From positions 1-42,598 of the forward strand of contig JAPPDJ010000076.1 of the NCBI GenBank assembly GCA_028824555.1: 42,598 bases of DNA, in the 5' to 3' direction. The translations under genes were made by a program, and so were the position numbers. The notes below the pieces were generated by a model that saw only the letters and a list, made by a program, of their open reading frames with translations, was not told the origin of the DNA and made no database searches. The DNA is from Gammaproteobacteria bacterium (lineage in GTDB: Bacteria > Pseudomonadota > Gammaproteobacteria > Pseudomonadales > Azotimanducaceae). Below are positions 32,522 to 41,200 of the stretch, one piece after another. The number at the start of each line of letters is the position of its first letter. Position 1 is the first letter of the stretch.

Positions 32522-33514
32522 ATGCTTCGAGTTGCCGTGTTGAGTCGTTGGCACGTCCATGCCGACCAGTATGCGCGGGAGGTGGCGGCAAACGACCGCG
32601 CCGAGGTTGTCGTGGCCTGGGACGAACAGCCAGACCTTGGCGCTGAATGGGCTGCAAAGCTCGGCGTGCCGTTCGAGCCGGACCTCCGCCGCGTACTGGC
32701 GCGAGACGACATCGACGCGGTGACCGTCACCACACCCACGGACATGCATCCCGACGTGATGGTGCGCGCGGCCGAGGCCGGCAAGCACATCTTCACCGAG
32801 AAGGTGCTCGCGACCACGGTTGCCGATGCCGAGCGCATCGCTGCCGCCGTCGCGACGGCCGGCGTCGCGTTCTGCATCTCGTTCCCGCGCCGCTGCACCC
32901 CAGACATCCTCTATGCGAGGCAAGCACTCGACGAGGGCCTGCTCGGTCGGGTGACGGCGTTGCGCGTGCGCATCGCCCACGACGGCGCGGTGCGCGACTG
33001 GCTGCCGGAACACTTCTACGATCCGAAAGCCTGCGGCGGCGGCGCGATGATGGACCTCGGCGCCCACGGCATGTATCTCGCGCGATGGCTGCTCGGCCAG
33101 CCACGCCGCATCACGAGCGTCTTCAGCACCGTAACCGGGCGCGCCGTGGACGACAACGCCGTCTCGGTGATTGAGTTCGAGGGCGGCGCCATCGCCGTCA
33201 ACGAAACCTCGTTCGCGAGTTCCGGGAGCTATGCCTTGGAGATGGATGGCACGGAAGGCGCGTATCGGATGCTCTCGCCGGCGGAAGGTGCCGAGATTCG
33301 TTCGCAACACCTGGACACCAAGGGTTGGCACGCGCCGCCGGTGCTGCCGGAGGCCAGGCCAAAGCCTGTTGACCAGTGGATCGATGCCTGCCTCGACGGC
33401 ACGCCGGTGGACTTCGGCATGGCCGAGGCGATAGCGCTGACGGAAGTCATGGAAGCCGGCTACCTCGCCGACCGCGAAGGCCGCACGGTGACGCTTCCCG
33501 CGCGCGGGCCCTGA
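32522..33514 (+). CDS. Gfo/Idh/MocA-family NAD(P)-dependent oxidoreductase
   Basis: A 330-residue two-domain oxidoreductase. The N-terminal Rossmann domain starts LRVAVLSRWHVHADQYA, lacking the usual GxGxxG glycines but keeping the family shape; TVTTPTDMHPDVMVRAAEAGKHIFTEKVLA holds the EK motif (EKV for the usual EKP). The C-terminal domain contains GGGAMMDLGAHGMYLARWLLG with the conserved D-x2-x-H (Asp-Leu-Gly-Ala-His). Members oxidise or reduce sugars, inositols and related compounds; the exact substrate is unknown. The ATG at 32522 has GGGAGAG upstream. It forms a likely two-gene operon with mmsA (13 bp gap). Confidence 0.85.
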   Translation: MLRVAVLSRWHVHADQYAREVAANDRAEVVVAWDEQPDLGAEWAAKLGVPFEPDLRRVLARDDIDAVTVTTPTDMHPDVMVRAAEAGKHIFTEKVLATTVADAERIAAAVATAGVAFCISFPRRCTPDILYARQALDEGLLGRVTALRVRIAHDGAVRDWLPEHFYDPKACGGGAMMDLGAHGMYLARWLLGQPRRITSVFSTVTGRAVDDNAVSVIEFEGGAIAVNETSFASSGSYALEMDGTEGAYRMLSPAEGAEIRSQHLDTKGWHAPPVLPEARPKPVDQWIDACLDGTPVDFGMAEAIALTEVMEAGYLADREGRTVTLPARGP

Positions 33515-33768
33515 TCAGGTATTCGTAAGTCATCGGTTTTCTAATGACATTGCCTCGAAGTCGAGTCAACACCAAGGTGCCGGCCGGATGGCGCAGTGAG
33601 AAGCGCATCGGAGAGGGCCTGATCACGCTCCTCCCGCCGAAGGCGAAGCAACCAAGGGCCCGAAGGTGCAACCAGCCCTCTCCCCGCGAGACGGGCCCGC
33701 CCGGTAGCGGGGAATTTGCCCTGTTCCCTGCGTGTCAGTGGCTCGGTCCCTGGCGGGATGGCGCTGGC

Positions 33769-33838
33769 GCGCCCTGAAGGGCGCGTCGGCAGTTCGCTGG
33801 CGCGAACTGCTGGCCTTCGTGCTCGCGTTCGCTCGCAG
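33769..33838 (+). repeat. Dispersed two-hairpin element, family B copy 2
   Basis: GCGCGCCC-TGAA-GGGCGCG followed by GCAGTTCGC-TGGC-GCGAACTGC and then TGGCCTTCG and GCGTTCGCTCGC. It equals the reverse complement of 2505-2572 except in loops and a few outer bases, showing a mobile or recombining element kept as stems. Confidence 0.75.
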
Positions 33839-33856
33839 CTACGGCTAGCAACCTTC

Positions 33857-33885
33857 GGACTTTGCCGCTACGCGGCAAAGTCCGA
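33857..33885. repeat. 13-bp perfect hairpin with the CGGACTT motif
   Basis: CGGACTTTGCCGC, loop TAC, and its exact reverse complement. Related to the hairpin at 4248-4283 (CGTCGGACTTTGCC...). It lies beside family B copy 2. Confidence 0.7.
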
Positions 33886-33899
33886 CAGCCTGCTAGCCG

Positions 33900-33930
33900 A
33901 AAAAGATCGGGGCGGCCCGAAGGCCGCCCC
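33900..33930 (-). terminator. Rho-independent terminator (minus strand)
   Basis: GGGGCGGCC-TTCG-GGCCGCCCC (33930-33909), a 9-bp G/C stem with a stable TTCG tetraloop, is followed on the minus strand by GATCTTTTT. On the plus strand there is no T tract after the stem, so it acts on the minus strand only. Confidence 0.75.
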
Positions 33931-33950
33931 GAGGATTGAATCGGGTGCCG

Positions 33951-33983
33951 TCAGGAGACGGCACCCTCAACAATGGATTGCAC
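33951..33983 (-). CDS. Ten-codon mini-ORF behind a perfect Shine-Dalgarno
   Basis: GTG at 33983 begins a frame reading MQSIVEGAVS and a TGA stop. GGAGG ends 6 nt before the GTG and is part of AAGGAGGTGATC, which is fully complementary to the 3' end of 16S rRNA. The last codons lie within the hairpin 33943-33966, so a translating ribosome would open it. A leader-peptide role is possible; the peptide has no run of a single amino acid that would suggest classical attenuation. Confidence 0.35.
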   Translation of the reverse strand: MQSIVEGAVS

Positions 33984-34021
33984 AGATCACCTCCTTTTCT
34001 ATCCGCCCGACACGGCGCGGG

Positions 34022-34030
34022 AACATACCA
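34022..34030 (-). promoter_or_regulatory. Candidate extended -10 promoter of the minus-strand small transcript
   Basis: TGGTATGTT on the minus strand is a TGn extension plus TATGTT (4 of 6 bases of TATAAT). No good -35 is seen, which is tolerated by extended -10 promoters. The predicted start is near 34015. Confidence 0.35.
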
Positions 34031-34088
34031 CAATTCCGCCGCCGTAAAACCGTTTCGTTGCGCATCGCATGGCGGTACAAAAGGAACC

Positions 34089-34832
34089 ATGGCACGACAC
34101 AAGCGACAGCGCTTTCGCTGGCCGTCGGACGATCTTTTCGGCGACATCGACGTCGAGGTGGGATGGAACCCTCGCCGTCGCACGCGCATGGGCATTTCGT
34201 TTGATCAGGACGGCACGTTGCATGTGGAGGTCCCGCCGGGAGTGAGCTTGCGCGAAGTGCGTCAGGTGTTGCATGACCACAGGCGCTGGGTCCTGCGCAA
34301 TGTCCACCAGACCGAGGGCAAGGACGCCGGCTTCCCAAGCCACTACGTGGACGGCGCGATTCTCCTGCACCGGGGCCGTCCCTTGTGCCTGCGAACCGAC
34401 ACGACCGACGAAGTGCGGCGCGACGGCGAAAGCCTGCTTGCACCGCAACACGACACGAAACGTCGCGTGTGGCATTGGTATGCGCGCGAGGCGGCGCAGG
34501 TGCTGGCGGAGCGCTTGACCGCGACCTGTCCGCGCCTGCCCTGGGTGATGCGGGTGCCGGTGTGGCGGCACAGATACATGCGGGCACAGTGGGGAAGCTG
34601 CTCCGCCAGCGGTCGGCTTTCGCTCAATACGCATCTCGTCAAGCTCGCCGACGACCTGATCGACTACGTGCTGGTTCACGAGCTCTGCCACCTCAAGCAC
34701 CTCGACCACGGCCCCGGCTTCTACGCCCTGATGCAGCGCAGCCTTCCAGACTGGAAGGAGCGCCGCCGCCGGCTGAACGAGCGCAAGGCGCTGCTGGCGG
34801 AACCACCCCCTGAGGTCACGGCTCTCGCCTAG
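34089..34832 (+). CDS. YgjP-like metal-dependent hydrolase (DUF45, WLM-type zincin)
   Basis: A 247-residue predicted zinc metallopeptidase. The C-terminal half carries the family signature: RAQWGSCSASGRLSLNTHLVKL followed by DYVLVHELCHLKHLDHGPGFY, where HELCHL gives the zinc-binding H-E-x2-H and the later histidine (HLDHGPGF) the third ligand. YgjP/DUF45 proteins resemble the protease domain of SprT/WLM enzymes; their cellular substrates are little known, and some occur in restriction-linked loci. The ATG at 34089 has AAAAGGAA directly upstream. The 5' leader overlaps the antisense small-RNA candidate. It is monocistronic as far as can be seen. Confidence 0.88.
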   Translation: MARHKRQRFRWPSDDLFGDIDVEVGWNPRRRTRMGISFDQDGTLHVEVPPGVSLREVRQVLHDHRRWVLRNVHQTEGKDAGFPSHYVDGAILLHRGRPLCLRTDTTDEVRRDGESLLAPQHDTKRRVWHWYAREAAQVLAERLTATCPRLPWVMRVPVWRHRYMRAQWGSCSASGRLSLNTHLVKLADDLIDYVLVHELCHLKHLDHGPGFYALMQRSLPDWKERRRRLNERKALLAEPPPEVTALA

Positions 34833-35085
34833 GAGCTTGCGCCGGAAAACGGCGCTGGCGCGAAAGGGGAGTGACAGGAGGGGCTTCGTTCGGAGATTTG
34901 TGGTGTACGGGCGTTTGGGTCGGCGGCCCCCCCTGAAGAGAAAAGCGAGGACGCTTATCTCGACTCCCCCTCGAGGGGGGAGTGACAGGAAAGTGCGCGC
35001 CGCCAACGTTGTTGGACCGCAAGGCACGGGCGCTCTCGTATAGTCTCGGCCATCCTGCTGTTGGTCTCGCCTCGGAGGATTGCGT
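34833..35085. repeat. Spacer with a 14-bp direct repeat and a hairpin
   Basis: GGGGAGTGACAGGA occurs at 34866-34879 and again at 34977-34990. The second copy overlaps a hairpin ACTCCCCC-TCGA-GGGGGGAGT (34963-34983, one bulged G). GCGCCG-GAAAA-CGGCGC near 34840 resembles the core of the hairpin at 2457-2495. A possible promoter for the transporter operon lies at the right end. Confidence 0.6.
35039..35044 (+). promoter_or_regulatory. Candidate -10 box of the potABC-like operon
   Basis: TATAGT matches TATAAT at 5 of 6 positions and lies 41 bp before the TTG start codon. The best -35-like hexamer (TTGGAC) is 21 bp upstream, too far for a standard promoter, so the call is weak. Confidence 0.3.
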
Positions 35086-36192
35086 TTGCCCGCCGATGTC
35101 CATGTTGTCTATGAAGACGTGCGCAAGAGCTATGACGGCAGTACCTGGGTCGTGCATGGTCTCGACCTCGAAGTGCGCCGGGGAGAGTTCCTGACGCTGC
35201 TAGGTCCCTCCGGCTCCGGCAAGACCACTTGCCTCATGATGCTGGCCGGTTTCGAGGCCGCCACGGAAGGCACCATCCGCATCGACGGAGAGTCGGTGCA
35301 GGACTTGCCGCCGGACAAACGCGGCATCGGGGTCGTGTTCCAGAACTATGCCCTGTTTCCGCACATGAGCGTGGCCGGCAACCTCGCCTTTCCGCTCGAA
35401 GTGCGTGGCATGGGGCCGGCAGAACGGGCCGAGCGTGTCGAGAGGGCCTTGCGGTTGGTGCGCTTGGAGGGCATGGAGGCGCGTCGTCCGGGACAGCTCT
35501 CCGGAGGCCAGCAGCAGCGTGTGGCCATCGCCCGCGCCCTGGTGTTCGAGCCGGAGCTTGTCTTGATGGACGAGCCGCTCGGTGCTCTCGACCGGCGCCT
35601 GCGCGAGGAGATGCAATACGAGATTCGACGCATTCAGCGCGAACTGGGCGTGACCGTGGTGTATGTCACGCACGATCAGCAGGAGGCGATGGTGCTGTCG
35701 GATCGGGTGGCCGTCTTCAACGAAGGCCGCATCGAGCAGATCGACCCACCGGAGGTGCTCTACGAGGAACCGGAGCGGGCGTTCGTGGCGCGCTTCATCG
35801 GCGAGAACAACCTCGTGCACGGTACCGTGCTGGCGCTGCACGACGGTTTCTGCGACGTGGACGTAGGCGGCGTTGCCGTGCGCGCGGCATGCATTGCCCC
35901 CCTCAAGGTGGGTGAGCCCACTACGATGGCGATTCGGCCGGAACGGGTCGGCGTTGGGGGTCCGCCAGATCGCTTCGCCAACGAATTCGAAGCCACCGTG
36001 GACGACATCACATTCCTCGGCGACCACTTGCGGGTGAGTCTCTCGATCGGCGAGATCAAGGATTTCGTCGCCAAGATTCCCAATGTGACGGGGCAGGGCG
36101 GCGTGCTCGAGGGGGATCGCGTGCGCCTTGGTTGGGCCGCGCTCAATTGCCGTGCGCTTGAAGCCGCGCCGCAGGTGCCGACCTCCCAATGA
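35086..36192 (+). CDS. potA: Polyamine-type ABC transporter ATP-binding protein (PotA-like)
   Basis: A 368-residue ABC ATPase with all motifs: Walker A GPSGSGKTT, Q-loop VVFQNYALFPHM, signature LSGGQQQRVAIARAL, Walker B LVLMDEPLGALD and the switch histidine VYVTHDQQEAM. The C-terminal ~130 residues form the TOBE-type regulatory domain (RPERVGVGG). The pattern fits the PotA/FbpC/CysA group, and the permease neighbours point to spermidine/putrescine-type import. Start: TTG at 35086, placed 7 nt after GGAGG (35074-35078); the in-frame TTG at 35080 is too close to that site. The stop overlaps the ATG of the next gene (ATGA). Confidence 0.92.
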   Translation: MPADVHVVYEDVRKSYDGSTWVVHGLDLEVRRGEFLTLLGPSGSGKTTCLMMLAGFEAATEGTIRIDGESVQDLPPDKRGIGVVFQNYALFPHMSVAGNLAFPLEVRGMGPAERAERVERALRLVRLEGMEARRPGQLSGGQQQRVAIARALVFEPELVLMDEPLGALDRRLREEMQYEIRRIQRELGVTVVYVTHDQQEAMVLSDRVAVFNEGRIEQIDPPEVLYEEPERAFVARFIGENNLVHGTVLALHDGFCDVDVGGVAVRAACIAPLKVGEPTTMAIRPERVGVGGPPDRFANEFEATVDDITFLGDHLRVSLSIGEIKDFVAKIPNVTGQGGVLEGDRVRLGWAALNCRALEAAPQVPTSQ

Positions 36193-37406
36193 AGCTGGCT
36201 TCCGACCGTACCGCGCGCAAGCTTCGCGCGGGTGGCCTTGCCTTGCCATTGGTGGCGTTTGTTTTCCTCTCGTTCCTCGCGCCGCTCGGCAACTTGCTCA
36301 CGCGCAGCGTGCATGAGCCTGTGGTTGCGGATGCCTTGCCGGAGACGCTGCGGGCACTCGAGGGGAAGTGGAGCGGCGGCTTGCCGCCGGAGGCGGCCTT
36401 CGACGCGATAGCCCGTGAATTGCCGGCGGCACGAGAGACGCGCCAGATTGGGCCGACGGCGACCCGCGTCAACCGCCGGGAAAGCGGGATGCGAAGCGTG
36501 ATCGTCAAGACTGCCCGCCGGATTGCACGGTTCGAGTCTCGGGCAGAGGCCGGCGAGCCTTGGCGACGACTGCTGCCCGAGATCGACGAGGCGTGGGAGC
36601 GGCCAGAATCCTGGCAGGCGATACGCGCCGCCGGCGAGCGGTTTACGGACCGCCACTATCTCAACGCGGTTGACCTGGATCGAGACGCGAGCGGAGACGT
36701 GGTGCGCCAGCCAGCGGAACGACGCATCTACGTCTCGCTCTTCCTCCGAACCCTCGCCGTGAGCCTCGGCGTGACTGTGCTCTGCCTGCTGATCGGCTAT
36801 CCGCTCGCGCACCTGATCGCCAATGCGTCGGCCAGCACGTCGCGGATGCTGTTGCTGCTGGTGTTGGTGCCCTTTTGGACCTCGCTGCTCGTGCGCACCA
36901 CTGCCTGGATCGTGCTGCTGCAGCAACAGGGCGCGGTGAACGACTTGCTGGTTTGGATCGGGCTCGTGGCTGACGACGCCCGCCTTTCGATGATCTACAA
37001 CATGACCGGCACCTTCGTCGCCATGACCCACGTGCTGCTGCCGTTCATGGTGCTGCCGCTCTATTCGGTGATGCGCTCGATCCCCAAGGTGCACATGGAC
37101 GCGGCGGCATCGCTCGGCGCCAAGCCGACGCAGGCATTCCTTCGCGTGTACTGGCCGCAGTCGCTGCCGGGCGTCGCGGCTGGCTCGCTGTTGGTGTTCA
37201 TCCTCTCCATCGGCTACTACATCACCCCAGCGCTGGTGGGCGGCCAGAGCGGTCAGCTCATCTCCAACATGATCGCCCATCATATGCAGACCTCGCTCAA
37301 CTGGGGGCTTGCGGCGGCTCTCGGCGGCGTGTTGCTGCTGGCGGTGCTGGCGCTCTATCTCATCTACGACCGCCTGGTCGGCATCGACAAGCTGAGGCTT
37401 GGCTGA
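36189..37406 (+). CDS. potB: ABC transporter permease, PotB-like, with a large periplasmic insertion
   Basis: A 405-residue inner-membrane permease. One membrane segment lies at residues ~13-35, followed by a ~150-residue polar stretch (about 40-180), then five more segments from ~185 on. The EAA loop reads MDAAASLGAKPTQAFLRVYWPQSLPG, the site that docks with the ATPase. PotB is normally about 275-320 residues, so the extra N-terminal soluble part between segments 1 and 2 is notable; it is the same kind of extended PotB seen in some proteobacterial opine/spermidine importers. It is coupled by an ATGA overlap to the ATPase gene. Confidence 0.9.
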   Translation: MKLASDRTARKLRAGGLALPLVAFVFLSFLAPLGNLLTRSVHEPVVADALPETLRALEGKWSGGLPPEAAFDAIARELPAARETRQIGPTATRVNRRESGMRSVIVKTARRIARFESRAEAGEPWRRLLPEIDEAWERPESWQAIRAAGERFTDRHYLNAVDLDRDASGDVVRQPAERRIYVSLFLRTLAVSLGVTVLCLLIGYPLAHLIANASASTSRMLLLLVLVPFWTSLLVRTTAWIVLLQQQGAVNDLLVWIGLVADDARLSMIYNMTGTFVAMTHVLLPFMVLPLYSVMRSIPKVHMDAAASLGAKPTQAFLRVYWPQSLPGVAAGSLLVFILSIGYYITPALVGGQSGQLISNMIAHHMQTSLNWGLAAALGGVLLLAVLALYLIYDRLVGIDKLRLG

Positions 37407-37407
37407 G

Positions 37408-38247
37408 GTGGAACACTCGGTTCGGCTGCCGTTGGCTCGTCGGCTGGGGCGGCGCACCTATCTGACGCTTTGCGGTGCCGGGTTCGCCTTCCTGATCGCG
37501 CCCATCCTCGTCATCGTGCCGCTGAGCTTCAACGCGGAGCCTTACTTCACGTTCACGGAAGGGATGCTGCGGCTCGACCCGGAGGCTTGGTCGCTGCGCT
37601 GGTACGAGGCCATCCTCGCGCCGGAGAACGGTTGGGGCGCAGCGCTTGCCAACAGCCTCCTTATCGGCGTCGCCGCGACCGTCATCGCCACGATTCTAGG
37701 CACCACCGCCGCCCTTGGCCTCGCCAGCGACGCCATGCCCTTCCGCCGTCTGGCAATGGGCTTGTTGCTGTCGCCCATGGTCACGCCCATCATCATCGTC
37801 GGCGTCGGCGCATTCTTCTTCTACTCCAGCCTAGGCCTCGCCCAAACCCACTTGGGCCTCATCCTTGCCCACGCCGCGTTGGGCGCACCGTTCGTCGTCA
37901 TCACGGTGACCGCGACGCTGGCTGGCTTCGACCACACCTTGCTCCGCGCCGCCGCAAGCCTCGGCGCGGGCCCCTTCACCGCCTTCCGCCGCGTGCAACT
38001 TCCGTTGATCGCCCCTGGGGTCGCCTCCGGCGCCCTGTTCGCTTTCGCCGCCTCCTTCGACGAAGTGGTTATCGTCTTGTTCATGGGCGGCTTGGAACAA
38101 CGCACCATCCCCCGGCAAATGTGGTCGGGCATCCGCGAACAGATCAGCCCGACATTGCTGGCGGTAGCAACGTTACTGATTGTGTTCGCCCTGGTGGTGC
38201 TCGTAACCGTCGAGTGGCTCCGCCGACGAGGGGAGACACCGGCGTGA
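37408..38247 (+). CDS. potC: ABC transporter permease, PotC-like
   Basis: A 279-residue permease with about six membrane segments. The first spans residues ~20-40 (FAFLIAPILVIVPLSF), and the EAA motif is RAAASLGAGPFTAFRRVQLPLIAPG. The FNAEPYFTFTEG stretch after the first segment is typical of PotC/YdcV-like proteins. Start: GTG at 37408, about 10 nt after GAGG, right behind the potB stop; TTG at 37399 is an alternative overlapping it. The stop overlaps the GTG start of the RND gene (GTGA). No PotD-like substrate-binding protein is found nearby, although this importer type requires one. Confidence 0.9.
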   Translation: MEHSVRLPLARRLGRRTYLTLCGAGFAFLIAPILVIVPLSFNAEPYFTFTEGMLRLDPEAWSLRWYEAILAPENGWGAALANSLLIGVAATVIATILGTTAALGLASDAMPFRRLAMGLLLSPMVTPIIIVGVGAFFFYSSLGLAQTHLGLILAHAALGAPFVVITVTATLAGFDHTLLRAAASLGAGPFTAFRRVQLPLIAPGVASGALFAFAASFDEVVIVLFMGGLEQRTIPRQMWSGIREQISPTLLAVATLLIVFALVVLVTVEWLRRRGETPA

Positions 38248-41200
38248 AGCGGATGATCGCTTGGTTTGCCACCAATCACGTGGCGGCCAATTTGGTGATG
38301 GGGTTCTCCGTGCTCGCTGGCCTTGCGGCGATGACGCGGATTCCGGTGCAGATCTATCCGGACGTGGACTTCCCGTTCATCGTCATCACCGTGCCCTATC
38401 TCGGCGCCGCGCCGGAGGAGGTGGCGTCCGGGGTTTGCGACCGCATCGAGGAGCGGGTGGAGGGCATTGCCGGCATCAAGGAGATGGTCACGATCGCCGA
38501 CGAAGGGGTTTGCGTCGTGAATCTGACCCTGTTCCTCGAAGTGGATGCAACGGGCGTGCTGAACGAGGTGGAGTCCACCGTCAGCGCCATCGATACGTTT
38601 CCGCGGGAAACCGAGAAGCCTGTCATCCTGCTGCCGGACTACTCCAGCATCGTCATGGAAATCGCCGTCACCGGGCCCGAGGATGAACGCGCCCTCAAGG
38701 AAATCGGCCGCCGGGTTCGGGACGACATCAAGGCGCTTCCGGGGATCACCCAAGTGGCACTCGCGAACAGCCGGCCCTACGAGATTTCGGTCGAGATTGC
38801 GGAGCATTCACTGCTGCGCAACAACCTCACCTTCGACCAGGTAGCCGCCGCGCTGCGGCACGGTTCGGCCGATCTGCCCGGCGGCGCCGTCAAGACCGAC
38901 GCAGGAGAGGTGCTGCTGCGCACCCGTGGCCAGGCGTACTGGGGCGAGGAACTCGAGCGCCTTGTCGTCACCGCCGGCAGCGACGGTACGCGCGTGCTGC
39001 TTCGCGACGTGGCCGAGGTTGTGGATGGCTTTGAGGATACGAGTCAAGGCCTCACCTTCAACGGCAAACCCGCCGCCTTGGTGCAGGTGTCGAAGGTGGG
39101 TGACCAGAACATCCAGGAGGTCAGCGAGACGGTGCGCCGCTACCTCGCTGAGGCTCCGTCGCGCTACTCGAACGGGGTGGAACTGACGCTCTGGAAGGAC
39201 GAGTCGGTCATGCTCACGGACCGTCTGGGCGCGCTCATAGACAGCGGCCTGCAGGGCCTGCTCATGGTGCTCGTGGTGTTGGCGCTGTTTTTGCGTCCGC
39301 ACCTTGCTCTCTGGGTCGGCGCCGGCATCCCCATCGCGTTTCTCGGCGGCGTCTTTCTCATCTACTGGTTTGGCTATGCCATCGACGCCGTCTCCGTGGT
39401 CGGCTTCATCGTTGCCCTCGGCCTCTTGGTGGACGATGCGGTGGTAGTGGGCGAGGCAGTCTATGTGTCGCAACAAGGGGGCCGCGGGCAGCTTGCCGGC
39501 GCCATCGAGGGTGCGCAGCAGGTGCTGGTGCCGGTGACGTTCGGCGTGTTGACGACGATTGCCGCGTTCGTGCCGCTGCTGCTTGCCGCCGGCCTCATCG
39601 GCCAGCTCATGTCGGTGACCGCCGCAACCGTCATCTGCTGCCTCGTGTTCTCGCTGGTGGAGTGTCAGGCCGTGCTGCCGGCGCATCTCGGTCATCGCAG
39701 CGCGCGGATGCCGCTTGGCGAGTTTGGGCTCACGTTCCTGCTGGTGGTGGTTGTGGCGGCGTTCGCCGTGGCGCCGGACGCTCGCACTGGCACGGGTCTC
39801 GCCGTCGCTGCCGCCACCGCGGTGTGGGTCGCACACCGGATGGGGGGCCTCGGTCGTCTTGGAGTAGCCTTCGCCGGCTTGCAGACTCGGTTTGAGTCGG
39901 GACTCGCGTGGTTCATCGACGTGCCGCTCCGGCGTGCCGTGGAGGCGGCCTTGCGAGCGCGTCAGACAACCCTTGCGTTGGCCGTCGTGGCCTTGATTTC
40001 GGCCGGTGCCATCTTGTCGTCGGGACATCTGCCGTTCTCGCCGTCGATGGATGTGGAAACGGATCGGGTGGTGGCGAGCCTGACGTTGCCGCTCGGCGTC
40101 AGCGAGGAGGAGACTGCACGCGTCATTTCGCGACTGACGGCGGCGGCACGGCAGGTGCAGGAGGAACTCGCGCTGGAGTTCGGGGACCATCCGCCCATTC
40201 GCCACATTCTGGTCGCGTCCGGATCGCAGCCTTCGTTCAACGAGAACTTCAGCGGGACGATAAAGCCGCGCGGATCGCATCTGGCGGAGGTGTCGCTGCA
40301 ACTGTCGCCGAGCGAGACCCGCGACATCTCGACGCAGGCGATCGCCGAGCGGTGGCGGGCGGCCACCGGTGGCATCGCAGATGGCGAACTGCGTTTCAGC
40401 ACGGCCCTTGCCGGCGGCGACAGCAACGTGGAAATCCGCGTCTTCGGCGAAGACCTTGCCACCTTGCGCGAGTTCGCAGCCGCCGTTCGCGGCGAGTTGT
40501 GGAGTTATCCCGGGGTCCGAGAGGCGTTCGACTCCTACCGCGAAGGCAAGCAGGAACTCAAGCTGTCGATCACGCCGGCGGGCGAGGCGCTCGGACTCAC
40601 GCTGGTTGATCTTGGGCGGCAGGTTCGGCAGGCCTTCTACGGCGAGGAAGTGCAGCGCGTGCAGCGGGGCCCCGAGGACATCCGCATCATGTTGCGCTAC
40701 CCGGCCGAAAGGCGTCGTTCGCTGGCGTCGTTGGACTCGCTCCGCGTGCGCACGCCGAGCGGTGATGCCGTGCCGTTTTCCACGGTCGCGATGGTGGAAG
40801 CGGGGCGAGGCTACTCGGCGATCGAGCGGGTCGACGGCAAGCGCTCGATTCTGGTGTCGGGGGAGGTCGATCCCGCCTTTACGACCTCGGCGGCGGTACA
40901 GGCAGCGCTCCTGCAGAGCGGCTTTCTTGACGAAGCCGCCGCCAGGTATCCGGGCGTGTCCTACAAGGCCGAGGGCCTCGCCATGCAGCAGGAGACCACG
41001 GACAGCCTGATGCCGCTGTTCATGCTGTCGATGTTCGCCATATTCGCGTTGCTGGCCATCCCCTTGCGCTCCTACACCCAGCCGCTCGTGATCATGTCGG
41101 TGTTGCCGTTCGCGTTCGTGGGAGCCGTGTGGGGCCACGTGATCATGCTGCCGCTCGACGCCATCACCAGCATGTCGATGAGCTCGGTGTTCGGCGTGGT

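Larger units (their letters stand above)
33899..34015 (-). ncRNA. Candidate ~117-nt small RNA or attenuator with mini-ORF
   Basis: Read on the minus strand: an extended -10 (34022-34030), then a perfect 12-nt Shine-Dalgarno AAGGAGGTGATC (33996-33985), a ten-codon frame (33983-33951), a 10-bp hairpin overlapping the end of that frame (33943-33966), and a second 9-bp hairpin followed by five T (33930-33900). All parts are in the order expected for a leader peptide/attenuator or a short stand-alone RNA. No minus-strand gene follows within reach (the next gene downstream on that strand is absent from this region), which favours an independent transcript. Function unknown. Confidence 0.45.
33515..34088. 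other. Gene-poor 574-bp region with repeats and a candidate small RNA
   Basis: No convincing protein gene on either strand apart from a ten-codon frame described separately. 33515-33760 has a stretch with CCCTCTCCCCGC and a later GCGGGGA, resembling degraded dispersed repeats. 33769-33885 carries family B hairpins. 33899-34030 holds the minus-strand small transcript candidate. The leader of the downstream plus-strand metallopeptidase gene runs through the last part. Confidence 0.7.

Noticed and set aside
33544-33777. 77-codon plus-strand frame and a nearby tRNA-like stretch (GGATGGCGCAGTGAGAAGCGC)
   Set aside because: The frame lacks a ribosome-binding site and family resemblance. The tRNA idea fails because no T-loop (GTTCRA) or acceptor stem follows.
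33978-34000. Possible 16S rRNA 3'-end fragment (GATCACCTCCTTT on the plus strand)
   Set aside because: The bases before it do not match the 16S terminal stem-loop; the pattern is better explained as a minus-strand Shine-Dalgarno.
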